Assembly: GCA_965232575.1 (NCBI GenBank)
Contig: CBDDPZ010000009.1
Location: forward strand, 868,001 to 932,000
Length of the DNA stretch: 64,000 bases
Reading direction: 5' to 3'
Origin: Bin5 sp965232575
GTDB lineage: Bacteria > Chloroflexota > Anaerolineae > Caldilineales > Caldilineaceae
A model generated the notes under the pieces. It was not told the DNA's origin. It made no database searches and was given only the letters and a program-made list of their open reading frames with translations. The translations under genes were made by a program, and so were the position numbers. This document shows, piece by piece, positions 43,610 to 52,700 of this stretch. The number at the start of each line of letters is the position of its first letter. The stretch's first letter is position 1.

Positions 43610-44334
43610 TACTCTTCGTCCTCGCCCAAATAGGCCGCTTTCACCAGAGGATCTTCCCGCACCTCCTCCGGGTCGCCGTCAGCGATCAAGTCACCGTAGT
43701 TCAGCACCAGCAGACGGCGGCTGAGCGTAAAGATCGTGTCCATATCGTGGCTGATGATTATGAAAGCTTTGCCCTGGGCATTTGTCTCGGTGATATAACG
43801 GTAGATCACCTCCATTAACCGGGGATGAACACCGGCGAAAGGTTCATCCAGAATGATCATCTGCGGATCGAGCATCAAGAGACGGCCCAACTCAAGCAAT
43901 TTCTGCTGGCCTCCCGAAAGGGCCCTTGCATATTCGTTGCGAAGGTGGGCGATCGTCAGGAACTCCAAGATCTCCTGCGCTTTCTCCTCAAAATCGCGTT
44001 GGCGGGCCGTAGCCCGCATCGCCATGGCGGGAATGAGCAAGTTTTCCAGTACAGTCATACGCCTAAAGGCCCGCGTAACCTGAAACGTACGGCCCAGGCC
44101 AGCGCGGGCGACACCATAGGGCGGCCGAGTATCGATTCTTTCCCCATTCATGTAGACCGTTCCGCTGGATGGCTTGAGAGCGCCGTCCAGAATGTTGGTC
44201 AGCGTCGTTTTCCCAGCACCGTTCGGGCCAATTAGACCGATCAGCTCAGGCCCTTCGACAGAAAAGGAAACGTCCTTCAGTACCTCTAGGCCGCCAAAGT
44301 TCTTGTAAATGTTGTTTGTGGTCAGGTTGAGCAT
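43609..44334 (-). CDS. livG: branched-chain amino acid-type ABC transporter ATPase (LivG)
   Basis: 241 residues. Walker A GPNGAGKTT, signature LSGGQQKLLELGRLLM, Walker B MIILDEPFAGVHP. FEEKAQEILEFLTIAHLRNEY matches the LivG-type helical region. It starts 22 nt after livM and overlaps livF by one nucleotide. Confidence 0.95.
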   Translation of the reverse strand: MLNLTTNNIYKNFGGLEVLKDVSFSVEGPELIGLIGPNGAGKTTLTNILDGALKPSSGTVYMNGERIDTRPPYGVARAGLGRTFQVTRAFRRMTVLENLLIPAMAMRATARQRDFEEKAQEILEFLTIAHLRNEYARALSGGQQKLLELGRLLMLDPQMIILDEPFAGVHPRLMEVIYRYITETNAQGKAFIIISHDMDTIFTLSRRLLVLNYGDLIADGDPEEVREDPLVKAAYLGEDEE

Positions 44335-44356
44335 GGTAGCTTACCGCCTGGGAAAC

Positions 44357-45634
44357 TTAACTTGCACTGTCATCACTGCTGGAAGAAGCTTCGTCCGTCG
44401 CTTCCTCCTCTTCCGCTACCTCCGCTCCAACTTCCTCCTCCTGAGCCCGGATCGAAACCGTCTCTTCGGCGACACCGCCGCGACTGATGCGCTCCAAGAG
44501 CGGAAATAGGAGTCCGTTGCGCTGGAAGCGCAAGGTAAGCATGAGCAGAATGCCGAAGAAGACCAGCCGCCAAAGTGTCATATCGATGTGAATCGGCCCG
44601 ATAGAGACGCTGGTGCGTAGAAGTTCGAGAACGAATGTGATGATGATGGCGCCTACTGACGCCGTGTAGATGTTTTCCAGTCCGCCGATAACGGCCATTG
44701 CGATCACCAGAGACATCTGCAGGATAATCAACGTATTTGGTGTGATGATTCCAATGTAATGGCCCTGTAAGGCGCCGGCTGCAGCCGCCAGCGTGCTCGT
44801 GATAACAAAGACCAACACTTTGTAGCGCACAATGTTGACGCCCAGTGCGGCCGCGGCCTCCTCGTCCTCTCGTATCGCGCGGATGAACAGTCCGAACCTC
44901 GAACCGGCCAGCCACGTCATCAACGCCATGGCAAACAGGAACAGGAGAAGCATGGCGTAGTAGGGCGGTATCTTGCTCGTCGAACTGAAGCCGGCGATGC
45001 CGCCGGGAAAGAGCGGCACCAGCTCCAACCCACTCTGACCCTCGGTAATCGGAATTTCCGCGCTGATCGAGGCGCGCAAAATCTCGGAAAAGCCAATCGT
45101 AAACAGGGCCAAATAAGTACTGCGCAGACGGAGAACCAGCCAGCCGACCAAAAGGCCAAAGGTCGCGCCCATGACCAGTCCCATTGCAATGCTTGCCCAA
45201 ACGGGTGGAAAGACGATCAGGGTACCGGCTGGAAGGGTCTCAGTCTTGGCCATGTCGAGACAGGACTCGTCAATCGTCCCGACCCGCCGAATGTTCAAAA
45301 TCACCAGCCACCAGTTGCCGAGCAGCGGTACATCGGTACATAGCTCGGACGGAGCGGTAGTGAATCGAATGAACTTTCCAATCAAGCCGGAGGTGTAGCC
45401 CCCGATCGCCATGAATGCCATGTGGGCAAAAGAAAACTGTCCTGCGTATCCGGCCAAAAGGGACCAGCTGGAGGCAAGAATTGCGTAGAAAAAGGCCGTA
45501 ATGGCAAGGTGCATAAAGTAGCTGCTGAGCTCAAGAGAACCCAAGCCGTCCAATTCTGAAGAAGCAAGCGGGATTAACAGCAGAATGACCAGGGCGATCG
45601 ACCCCGAGACGCGGTAGAGAACTGTTGGGTTCAT
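44357..45634 (-). CDS. livM: branched-chain amino acid-type ABC permease (LivM) with acidic tail
   Basis: 425 residues from the ATG at 45634, which overlaps the livH stop by 4 nt (ATGA); a longer frame to 45742 would run into livH. It has about ten hydrophobic segments, with GYAGQFSFAHMAFMAIGGY near the start and the EAA-like RAIREDEEAAAALGVNIVRYK, both LivM hallmarks. The last 35 or so residues are nearly all Glu, Ala, Ser and Asp (for example EEEVGAEVAEEEEATDEASS), an acidic low-complexity cytoplasmic tail not usual for LivM. Confidence 0.93.
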   Translation of the reverse strand: MNPTVLYRVSGSIALVILLLIPLASSELDGLGSLELSSYFMHLAITAFFYAILASSWSLLAGYAGQFSFAHMAFMAIGGYTSGLIGKFIRFTTAPSELCTDVPLLGNWWLVILNIRRVGTIDESCLDMAKTETLPAGTLIVFPPVWASIAMGLVMGATFGLLVGWLVLRLRSTYLALFTIGFSEILRASISAEIPITEGQSGLELVPLFPGGIAGFSSTSKIPPYYAMLLLFLFAMALMTWLAGSRFGLFIRAIREDEEAAAALGVNIVRYKVLVFVITSTLAAAAGALQGHYIGIITPNTLIILQMSLVIAMAVIGGLENIYTASVGAIIITFVLELLRTSVSIGPIHIDMTLWRLVFFGILLMLTLRFQRNGLLFPLLERISRGGVAEETVSIRAQEEEVGAEVAEEEEATDEASSSSDDSAS

Positions 45635-46872
45635 AGCTCTCGCCCAAAGAGTCCGGTCGGTTTCAGCAGGAGAACCAACGTGAGGATAACCATGCCATAG
45701 GCAGGAATATAGGCGGCTGCCCGGGTCGCGTCTGGAATGCAACCGGTGCCTGCTGCTTCCACGAGCCCAACGACCAGACCGCCTAGAAATGCGCCGGGCA
45801 GACTCCCCATGCCGCCAAGTACGATGATGACGAAGGAGCGGGCCGCGGCAGGAATGCCCACCTGAGGCAGCCAGGAAAAGACCTGGACAAGAGAGGCGCC
45901 GGACAGCCCAGCGAGCATCGCGCCCATGCTGAATGCCAGTGTGTTCATTGAGTCGGGATTGATTCCTGTGACAGCTGCGGCCTGTCTGTCCTGACTCACG
46001 GCTCTTAGGGCCTTGCCTACCCAGGTCCGGTAAAGGAACCAGAGCAGGCCCGCCAGCATGAGTAGGGCAAGAACTGCGGCCGTGAACCGGGGATTGGGGA
46101 CGGAAATCGCGTCAAAGATAGTGACATTGCCCGGCGTCATTTTGAGTAACGCGCCGGAATCGACGGGCAGTTCCAGGCGAGGGAAAGGGAAGAATCGCTG
46201 CGCTTTCACCGGCACTGCCGAAGTCAGTGCCTGGGTAAAGTACTGCAGGAAAAACGCCAGCCCGAAAGTTACCAGAATAGCGTATTCTGTAGGTCGTTCG
46301 ATCTCTCCGCTGCCCATAGGGCGCAGGAAGATCCTTTCGAAGATATATCCGATGGCAAAGGTTACAATACAACTCGCCAGGATTGCGACTATCGGCGATA
46401 CGCCAGGAATCCATTCGGCTGTCATGAAATAGGTGACCATGCCGCCGATCATATAGAACTCGCCGTGCGCAAAGCTGACTACGCCCAAAATGGAGAATAT
46501 GAGGGTAAGGCCCAACGCCATCAGCCCGTAGATGACGCCAATTACGATTCCGTTGGCAAGTTGTGAGATAACAAAACCGCCGTTTGCGACGCAGAGATTA
46601 TCGGGATCTGCGAGGGCAAAGGCGACAACGAAAATGCCGACAACAATTGCGATTGCGATTCCGTTCAGGCGGTTGGTTATCTTTGGCGTGGCGATCCAAA
46701 GAGGAATGAGGCTGAAGGGACCCAAGGCCGCGCCGATTACCGCGCCGCCGAAGGATGCTTGGGAGATCTCAAGGTCTTTGCGAGCGTAGATGCGTGGTGT
46801 TACGACTCCGCCAAGAGCACCCCAGAAGAGTATCCACAGAAGCGCCCAACCGAAGATCGCTGCGTTTTCCAT
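45631..46872 (-). CDS. livH: branched-chain amino acid-type ABC permease (LivH) with N-terminal extension
   Basis: 413 residues. The LivH core starts near residue 103 with ISQLANGIVIGVIYGLMALG and FSILGVVSFAHGEFYMIGG, and ends with the usual VEAAGTG region and FGREL. About 100 extra residues at the N-terminus contain three hydrophobic segments (near 7-25, 40-62 and 72-90), so this permease has additional membrane helices. Gene order livH-livM-livG-livF is standard. A long hairpin lies between it and the binding-protein gene upstream. Confidence 0.92.
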   Translation of the reverse strand: MENAAIFGWALLWILFWGALGGVVTPRIYARKDLEISQASFGGAVIGAALGPFSLIPLWIATPKITNRLNGIAIAIVVGIFVVAFALADPDNLCVANGGFVISQLANGIVIGVIYGLMALGLTLIFSILGVVSFAHGEFYMIGGMVTYFMTAEWIPGVSPIVAILASCIVTFAIGYIFERIFLRPMGSGEIERPTEYAILVTFGLAFFLQYFTQALTSAVPVKAQRFFPFPRLELPVDSGALLKMTPGNVTIFDAISVPNPRFTAAVLALLMLAGLLWFLYRTWVGKALRAVSQDRQAAAVTGINPDSMNTLAFSMGAMLAGLSGASLVQVFSWLPQVGIPAAARSFVIIVLGGMGSLPGAFLGGLVVGLVEAAGTGCIPDATRAAAYIPAYGMVILTLVLLLKPTGLFGREL

Positions 46873-46965
46873 GGTTCAGATCCGAGCCTGGTGGGCAGTG
46901 GGATGGTATTTCGCTAGGTCGAAAAAGGAGGCGCCTTCTGCTGCGGCAGATTTGTACAATCAAGG

Positions 46966-47006
46966 CGGATTATCTGCGATCCAGGAGATGGATTGCAGAT
47001 AATCCG
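46966..47006 (-). repeat. long imperfect hairpin between binding protein and livH
   Basis: CGGATTATCTGC pairs with GCAGATAATCCG (12 bp), and after a one-base mismatch ATCCA pairs with TGGAT, with GGAGA as the loop. It follows the binding-protein stop by 29 nt and precedes livH by 93 nt. There is no T run, so it is more likely a 3' mRNA stabiliser or partial terminator that keeps binding-protein mRNA in excess. Confidence 0.65.
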
Positions 47007-47035
47007 TCCAGGATTATGCGGCAGCGGTCAGCGTG

Positions 47036-48388
47036 TTACTCCTGACCGACTATGATCGGTGCGCCGGTCTGGTAGATATCCGGGTAAACGACGGTCGTCT
47101 CAGTGGCGTCCTGCCCTTCTTCCTGGTACTGTACAATGGTAATAGCGGGGTCAGGGAACTGGTGCCACCACTTGGGGTCCACGCCCGCCTGGTCAGGTGT
47201 ATTGCTGCGATTGATCGGAAAGGTGATCGGACCGAGAGCGCCCATGTGGTTGATATTCTCGAGGGCATCAATTATGTCGGACGGGGCGGTCGACCCAGAG
47301 TCTTCGATGGCCTGGGCAATCAGCATGATCGAATCGTAGGAGGCCATTGCGTAGGACTCTATGTCGTCCTTGCCTGTGCGGGCCGAGTACTCGGCTACGA
47401 GGGCCTGGGCTACGTCATTGTAGAGCTGCTGAGGAAGACCGATGCGGCGCACAAAGCAGTGGTTGCCGTCGGGGACGTTTGTCCAGAAGGCATCACTAAC
47501 GAGCGAGACCTGGTTGCACATCGTTGGCACGTCTTGTGGCCCGATCCCGGCATCCGCGGCCTGCTGGGTGAAGTTGTAGGAGGCTTCACCGGTTGCAAGG
47601 GTCATGATCATGTCGGGACTCTCAGCTTTTACGCGCTCGATAATGCCGGCGAAGTCCTGTGTGCCGATGTCAACACTGAAAGTGACAGAGTCGACACCTG
47701 CCTCGTCCAGGAAAGCGGTCGTATTTTCGGCGGCCGGAATACCGTAGTCCGTGTTCTCGGTGAGGATGACTATCTTGTCGAGTTTCATGCCGTTCTCGTC
47801 GCGCAGCCACTGGATGAACTTAACATCGACGGCGGAAACTTCAGAGCTCAACGGCGCGATTCGGAAGATCTCGTCGTACTGGACGCTGGTGATAGTGTCG
47901 TTCCAGGTCTCAGCAAAAACGATGGGAACACCGTTGTCGCGAGCGACCTCTTTAGCGGCCACCCCTACCGAACTGTGGTATCCGCCGCCAATCCCAACCA
48001 CGCCATCCTGGTTGATGAGACGTTCAACTACGGCTGTGCCACGTTCCGGCAGTCCCTCGGTGTCGACGATAATCAACTCCACCGGCCTACCCATAATGCC
48101 ACCTCGGGCATTGAGTTCGTCGGCAGCAATCAACATCGCCTCGCGCATGGCTTCACCGCCTACGACAGCGCCGGGCGCGGAGAGAGGCGCGAGAGCGCCT
48201 ATCTTGATCGGCTCCATTGCCACGTCGTCAGATTCTTCTTCAGCAGGAGCCTCTGTTGGCGCTGCAGCTTCCTCGGCTGCCGGTTCGGCTTCGCCTACTG
48301 TCTCAGCCTGCGGCGCGCAAGCGGCAAGCAAGAGTACTAAGACACTCAGCGCGATTGCGCTCCAGATTAGAGTTCGCGATCGATTCAT
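47036..48388 (-). CDS. amino-acid-type ABC transporter substrate-binding lipoprotein, copy 2
   Basis: 450 residues from the ATG at 48388 (AAGGAG upstream). Signal with lipobox LLAAC, an Ala/Glu-rich linker (about 25-50), then a Leu/Ile/Val-binding type I periplasmic fold with IKIGALAPLSAPG, GGYHSSVGVAAKEVARDN and ILTENTDYGIPAAE. The family binds amino acids, amides or other small polar compounds. It heads the liv operon, has its own consensus promoter, and closely resembles the gene upstream (48819-50165). Confidence 0.92.
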   Translation of the reverse strand: MNRSRTLIWSAIALSVLVLLLAACAPQAETVGEAEPAAEEAAAPTEAPAEEESDDVAMEPIKIGALAPLSAPGAVVGGEAMREAMLIAADELNARGGIMGRPVELIIVDTEGLPERGTAVVERLINQDGVVGIGGGYHSSVGVAAKEVARDNGVPIVFAETWNDTITSVQYDEIFRIAPLSSEVSAVDVKFIQWLRDENGMKLDKIVILTENTDYGIPAAENTTAFLDEAGVDSVTFSVDIGTQDFAGIIERVKAESPDMIMTLATGEASYNFTQQAADAGIGPQDVPTMCNQVSLVSDAFWTNVPDGNHCFVRRIGLPQQLYNDVAQALVAEYSARTGKDDIESYAMASYDSIMLIAQAIEDSGSTAPSDIIDALENINHMGALGPITFPINRSNTPDQAGVDPKWWHQFPDPAITIVQYQEEGQDATETTVVYPDIYQTGAPIIVGQE

Positions 48389-48515
48389 TGGAAGTTTCTC
48401 CTTGCGTTTATTTGGCACTATGACATCCTAAACCATTTTGCGGACCTTCATCGCAAATTGCTTCAAATGAAAGTGTTAGAGCTGGCACCAGGGGAAAAAG
48501 ACCACCTACGCGTTT

Positions 48516-48544
48516 ATTATGCAACAGCCCCTAGTACATGTCAA
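48516..48544 (-). promoter_or_regulatory. consensus promoter of liv operon
   Basis: Minus-strand -35 TTGACA (48539-48544), a 17-bp spacer and -10 CATAAT (48516-48521), a near-perfect sigma70-type promoter. Confidence 0.75.
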
Positions 48545-48583
48545 TGCTCTCAGGTCTGGGCAATCGCGTCTAAATTCGGACGC

Positions 48584-48622
48584 CAAAAAATTCACGAAGG
48601 GCACCCACACGAGGCGCCCCTA
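48584..48622 (-). terminator. rho-independent terminator of binding protein copy 1
   Basis: On the minus strand AGGGGCGCC pairs with GGTGCCCT (one bulge), followed by TCGTGAATTTTTT. It lies about 200 nt past the stop of copy 1. Confidence 0.7.
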
Positions 48623-48818
48623 CCCGATCCTAGCAACATCACGATGTCTTGTTCCAATTCGATGCAAATGCCCCCTAGGTTAGGGCGCGTTAGGTCATGC
48701 TAGGTCGCGGTGATTTCTTTTTTTCTGATTTTCGTGACTTTTGAGATGTTCACTCACCGTCTTTGAAGGACTATGGATAGATGAAAAATGGGAAATTCAA
48801 TCTGTATTCCTTCGACCG

Positions 48819-50165
48819 CTACTGCCCGACAACGATCGGAGCGCCTGTTCGATAGGTCTGAGGATAGACTACTGTGGCGCCCACTGAGTCCTCGCCCACC
48901 TGCTGATATTGAATGACGGTAACGGCAGGGTCGGGGAACTGGTGCCACCACTTGGGAGCGACGCCTGCCTCTTGCGGCGTGTTGTGGCTGTTGATGGGAA
49001 ATGTGATGGTACCGAGCGCGCCTTCGTAGGAGATTTCTTCCAGTGCGGCGATGATGGCGTTCGCGTCCGTTGTCCCGGCTTCGGTTATGGCCTGCGCGAT
49101 AATGCGGACGGCGTCATAGGCAGCGAAGGCGTAGGACTCCGCGCCCTCTTTGCCGGTACGCGCTTCGTATTCGGCAAGAAACTCAAGGGCAATATCGTTA
49201 TACAGCAGAGGCGGCAGACCAATTCGGCGCACGAAACAGTAGTTTCCGTCAGGGACGTTCCTCCAGAAGGACTCGCTTTCCAGGGCGACGTGTTCACAGA
49301 GTGTCGGCAGATCCTGGGGCCCTATGCCAGCGTCCGCGCATTGCTGGGCGAAATTGTAAGAGGCCTCGCCGGTAGCCAGCGACATGATGAAATCCGGCTC
49401 CTCCGCCTTTATCCTCTCGATGATACCTGCGAAGTCCTGCGTGCCGATGTCCACGCCGAAGGTGACAGAGTCGATCCCGGCTTCTTTGAGTAACCTGGAG
49501 GTATCTTCGGCAGCAGGAATGCCGTAGTCGGTGTTCTCGGTCAGTATCACCACTTTTTGCAACTGAACGCCGGCCTCGTCGCGCAGCCACTGGATGAACT
49601 TTACGTCAACGGCGGAGACTTCGGAACTCAGGGGCGCGATACGAAAAACCTGGGGATATTGTACGCTGGTAATGGTATCGTTCCAGGTATTTGCCAGGAC
49701 GATGGGAATGTTGTTGTCATGGGCGACCTCCTTGGCGACAACGCCAACGGAGCTGTGGTAGCCCCCGGCGATGGCTACGACCCCGTCCTGACTGATCAGC
49801 CTTTCGGTCACGGCAGCGCCCCGCTCCGGCAGGCCCTCGCTGTCAACAACGATCAACTCGACGGGGCGGCCCAGAAGGCCGCCGCTTGCGTTGATCCTTT
49901 CGGCGGCGATGAGCATGGCGTCGCGCATCGCATCGCCTCCAACGACGGAACCTGGGGCTGATAGGGGGAACAGGGCCCCGATTCGAATCGGGTCTTCGGC
50001 CACCTGCTGAGAATCTTTTTCTTCCGTTGAATCCTTTGCTTCCGGACTTGAAGCGTTCGGCAGAACTTCATCCGAGGTCGTTGAAGCGGGTCCGCACCCT
50101 ACTATCACGAGCGCTATGAGGGCCGCAGTAATTGCGCGTAAAATTCCAACTCGGGTCGAGCTCAT
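48819..50165 (-). CDS. amino-acid-type ABC transporter substrate-binding lipoprotein, copy 1
   Basis: 448 residues from the ATG at 50165 (GGAG upstream). Lipobox IVGC after a hydrophobic stretch; the linker holds acidic residues (PEAKDSTEEKDSQQ). The mature fold is the same Leu/Ile/Val-binding type as copy 2, with long identical blocks such as VSAVDVKFIQWLRDE and VDIGTQDFAGIIER. By eye, roughly two-thirds or more of positions are identical. It ends with its own terminator, so the pair are separately transcribed paralogues that may give the importer two specificities. Confidence 0.92.
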   Translation of the reverse strand: MSSTRVGILRAITAALIALVIVGCGPASTTSDEVLPNASSPEAKDSTEEKDSQQVAEDPIRIGALFPLSAPGSVVGGDAMRDAMLIAAERINASGGLLGRPVELIVVDSEGLPERGAAVTERLISQDGVVAIAGGYHSSVGVVAKEVAHDNNIPIVLANTWNDTITSVQYPQVFRIAPLSSEVSAVDVKFIQWLRDEAGVQLQKVVILTENTDYGIPAAEDTSRLLKEAGIDSVTFGVDIGTQDFAGIIERIKAEEPDFIMSLATGEASYNFAQQCADAGIGPQDLPTLCEHVALESESFWRNVPDGNYCFVRRIGLPPLLYNDIALEFLAEYEARTGKEGAESYAFAAYDAVRIIAQAITEAGTTDANAIIAALEEISYEGALGTITFPINSHNTPQEAGVAPKWWHQFPDPAVTVIQYQQVGEDSVGATVVYPQTYRTGAPIVVGQ

Positions 50166-50239
50166 TCTCATTTCTCCGGTACTGGGGGGCAATCGATGTG
50201 TGAGGTACAGGTACTAGTGTTGGGGAAAAGCAATGGCAA

Positions 50240-51178
50240 TTAGTTTACGCCATCTTGACCATCTTTTCGCAATTGGGCGGGAGGAATTGCTGTGTCTGTC
50301 CCGTACTTGGGCATTCGGCTCAAGATCACTCGATCGCGTAGCGAGGTGGGTAATCGTTCGATCCAACTTCGGAAGACGGCATCGCGGCCGACCAGATAGC
50401 GTGCTTTAGGCCGCGCAACTGTCAGGATCGTTTCCACCGTCCGCGCGACCTCTTCAGCATCGACGCCTTTCGGTTTCTCCAGTGACTCAGCCATTCTTTT
50501 GAGTAAGGGGCCGTACTTCTCAAATGCTTCCGGCGGGTATTTCCGCAATTCGCATTCTACATAGGAGCGGGCCTTTTCCCAAATCACGGTTTTGATCGCG
50601 CCCGGCTGGACGGATATTACGTCGATCGCCCAAGGTTTGAGTTCGAGCCGCAGACCGTCGGTGAGCGCCTCAAGGGCAAACTTGGAGGCACAGTAGGGCG
50701 TGAGAAGGGGTGTCGAACTGAAACCGGCAATCGAGCTTATCATCACGATCCGTCCCCGCGCCCTTCTAAGTAAAGGAATCAGCGGTTTGGTGACAGACAG
50801 CGGCGCGATCGTGTTTGTTTCCAGGACCCGGCGCAATTCCGCAGGGTCAAGAAACTCGACGAGGCCTCCAGCGGCGATTCCGGCGTTATTCACCAGCCCG
50901 TGGAGTCCATCTCCTTCTACCGATTCGGCGACGGTCCGCGCCGCCCTAGCAATCTGGTCGGGGTCAGTGACATCGAGCAAGATCGTGCGCAACCTCGCGG
51001 ATGCGTCGCTCTCCAACCGGAGGGCGTCGGCCTTCTTGCGTACGGTTGCAAACACCTGCCAGCCGGCGCGATCCATCCAGAGGGCGCATGCGCGGCCGAT
51101 ACCGCTGGAGGCCCCGGTGATCATAACAGTCCTGGGCTTTACGCTCCCGGTTTCCCCTGTCGCGCTATTATTTGCCAT
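50240..51178 (-). CDS. short-chain dehydrogenase/reductase (classical)
   Basis: 312 residues. Cofactor motif TGASSGIGRACALWMD at about 21-36, NNAGIAAGG, the catalytic Ser in MISSIAGFSS and YxxxK in YCASKFALEAL. The C-terminal extension (about 225-312), with RYLVGRDAVFRSWIERLP, is typical of the retinol dehydrogenase-like or 'oxidoreductase' SDR group. It follows two other SDR genes and a MaoC gene, so it probably belongs to the same catabolic set. Substrate is not assignable. Confidence 0.9.
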   Translation of the reverse strand: MANNSATGETGSVKPRTVMITGASSGIGRACALWMDRAGWQVFATVRKKADALRLESDASARLRTILLDVTDPDQIARAARTVAESVEGDGLHGLVNNAGIAAGGLVEFLDPAELRRVLETNTIAPLSVTKPLIPLLRRARGRIVMISSIAGFSSTPLLTPYCASKFALEALTDGLRLELKPWAIDVISVQPGAIKTVIWEKARSYVECELRKYPPEAFEKYGPLLKRMAESLEKPKGVDAEEVARTVETILTVARPKARYLVGRDAVFRSWIERLPTSLRDRVILSRMPKYGTDTAIPPAQLRKDGQDGVN

Positions 51179-51306
51179 TGGGATATCTATCCGTTAGCGT
51201 GGAGGGGGGACTGTCCATCGCTTTCAGTTTGGTCAAATTGCAGGCGCGGAATGAGAGTTCACACTACCTTGCCAGAACTCCACTTTTCCGTGTCCAATCG
51301 TAACCC

Positions 51307-52143
51307 TCAAATTCCCATGCCACCGGTTACTTCGAGTACATGGCCGGTGATGTAAGAAGCGAGGGGCGAAGCGATCAGGACGATTCCCGCTGCCGCCTCC
51401 TCATCTGTGGCGGGCCGTCCGAGGGGGATACGCAGGTGAATATCCTTGTCGAGCATCGTGCGTACCTTTTGGGGGATACCCAGCACAACCTCACGCCCTT
51501 CAATCTCGATCGACTCTTCCTGGACCTCCTGGGCGCGAGTCAAACGCGTGTCGATGAAACCGAAGGCGACGGCATTGCAACGGATCCCCAGTTTGCCCCA
51601 CTCCTTGGCGATCGTCTTGGTCAGTCCCACTATGCCCATTTTGCCCGCGGCATAGTTGGCCTGACCAATGTTGCCGTGCAGTCCAGAGGTCGACGACACA
51701 TTGACGATGCAGCGATTGCTGAGGGGCGCCCCGGACTCAAGTTCGGCGGCAGCGGCATCCCGCAAATGGGGAGCCGCCGCGCGGATCATTCGAAACGGAG
51801 CAGACAGGTGAACGTCCAGGATCTCCTGCCATTGTTCGTCGGTGAGTTTGTGCGCCATCCCGTCCCAGGTATAGCCGGCATTGTTGACCACGACGTTCAG
51901 CCGGCCAAATCTGTCCACCGCCGTCTGCATCAGATGATCTGGGAAACCGGGCTCAGTGACATCGCCTGCAACGGCAATGGCCTGCCCGCCTTGTGACGCA
52001 ATGGCATGCGCCGTCTCTCCCGCCACGCCTGCGTCAAGGTCGTTCACGACGATGCTGGCCCCGTACTCCGCAAACTGGAACGCTGCGCTCGCCCCGATTC
52101 CCCGACCTGCACCTGTAATGACTACAGTCTGGTCACTGAACAT
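51307..52143 (-). CDS. short-chain dehydrogenase/reductase (FabG-like)
   Basis: 278 residues. TGAGRGIGASAAFQFAEYG (cofactor), NNAGYTWDGMA, and the catalytic triad in NVSSTSGLHGN and NYAAGKMGIVGL (Tyr and Lys). The C-terminus ITGHVLEVTGGMGI is standard. The sequence pattern is like 3-oxoacyl-ACP/CoA reductases, with an insert around residue 195-225. It starts 46 nt after a MaoC hydratase gene; a MaoC plus SDR pair performs hydration and oxidation steps of beta-oxidation. Confidence 0.9.
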   Translation of the reverse strand: MFSDQTVVITGAGRGIGASAAFQFAEYGASIVVNDLDAGVAGETAHAIASQGGQAIAVAGDVTEPGFPDHLMQTAVDRFGRLNVVVNNAGYTWDGMAHKLTDEQWQEILDVHLSAPFRMIRAAAPHLRDAAAAELESGAPLSNRCIVNVSSTSGLHGNIGQANYAAGKMGIVGLTKTIAKEWGKLGIRCNAVAFGFIDTRLTRAQEVQEESIEIEGREVVLGIPQKVRTMLDKDIHLRIPLGRPATDEEAAAGIVLIASPLASYITGHVLEVTGGMGI

Positions 52144-52189
52144 AGTATGTCGACTTCCGTCACTGGCAATTGTCTACTCGTCCACTGCC

Positions 52190-52669
52190 TCAATCTTTAT
52201 CAAAATAGAGACGTGCAACCATTTCGGCAACGCAAGTAGGTTTCTCCACACCTTCAATCTCGACGGTAACATTGTGGACTAACTGAAGACCGTTTCCCTT
52301 GACCTCTTCGACTGACTGAAGTTGGGTACGGGCGCGGATTCTGGAGCCCGCGAGCAATGGGTGAGGAAAGCGCACTCGATTCAGGCCGTAGTTTACAGTT
52401 AGCGCCACTCCAGGATACTTCGGCTTATCCGGCTCAACCATGCCGGCAAGATGGGGAATCAGTGAGAGCGTAAAGAAGCCATGAGCGACCGGTGCGCCGA
52501 ACGGCGAGTCGCGCGCAGCCCGGTCCTCGTCGACGTGAATCCACTGATGGTCTAAGGTCGCGTCCGCAAAGCCGTTGATCATCTGCTGCGTAACGGTAAA
52601 CCAATCGCTTGCGTCGGATTCCGCGCCGACCTTTGACTGCAGATCTTTGTATGCCGCTTGTCGGGACAT
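52190..52669 (-). CDS. MaoC-like (R)-specific enoyl-CoA hydratase
   Basis: 159 residues from the ATG at 52669, which has GGAG at good spacing; ATGs six codons upstream (52687) are possible. Hot-dog fold with the catalytic segment FADATLDHQWIHVDEDRAARDSPFGAPVAHG, containing the Asp and His of the hydratase 2 motif, then HGFFTLSLIPHL. The family hydrates trans-enoyl-CoA to (R)-3-hydroxyacyl-CoA. It lies between two SDR genes that could oxidise the product. Confidence 0.9.
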   Translation of the reverse strand: MSRQAAYKDLQSKVGAESDASDWFTVTQQMINGFADATLDHQWIHVDEDRAARDSPFGAPVAHGFFTLSLIPHLAGMVEPDKPKYPGVALTVNYGLNRVRFPHPLLAGSRIRARTQLQSVEEVKGNGLQLVHNVTVEIEGVEKPTCVAEMVARLYFDKD

Positions 52670-52700
52670 CGTTTTCTCCATTGTCATGTTGCGGAGCTCT

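Larger units (their letters stand above)
48389..48818. other. 430-nt gap between the two binding-protein genes
   Basis: It contains the terminator of copy 1 (48584-48622) and the promoter of the liv operon (48516-48544), plus a leader of about 120 nt before copy 2. No further gene is seen; the rest shows no clear structure. Confidence 0.7.

Noticed and set aside
47033..48340. Plus-strand frame of 435 codons
   Set aside because: Antisense shadow of the binding-protein gene; composition is repetitive Gly/Val/Asp with no domain.
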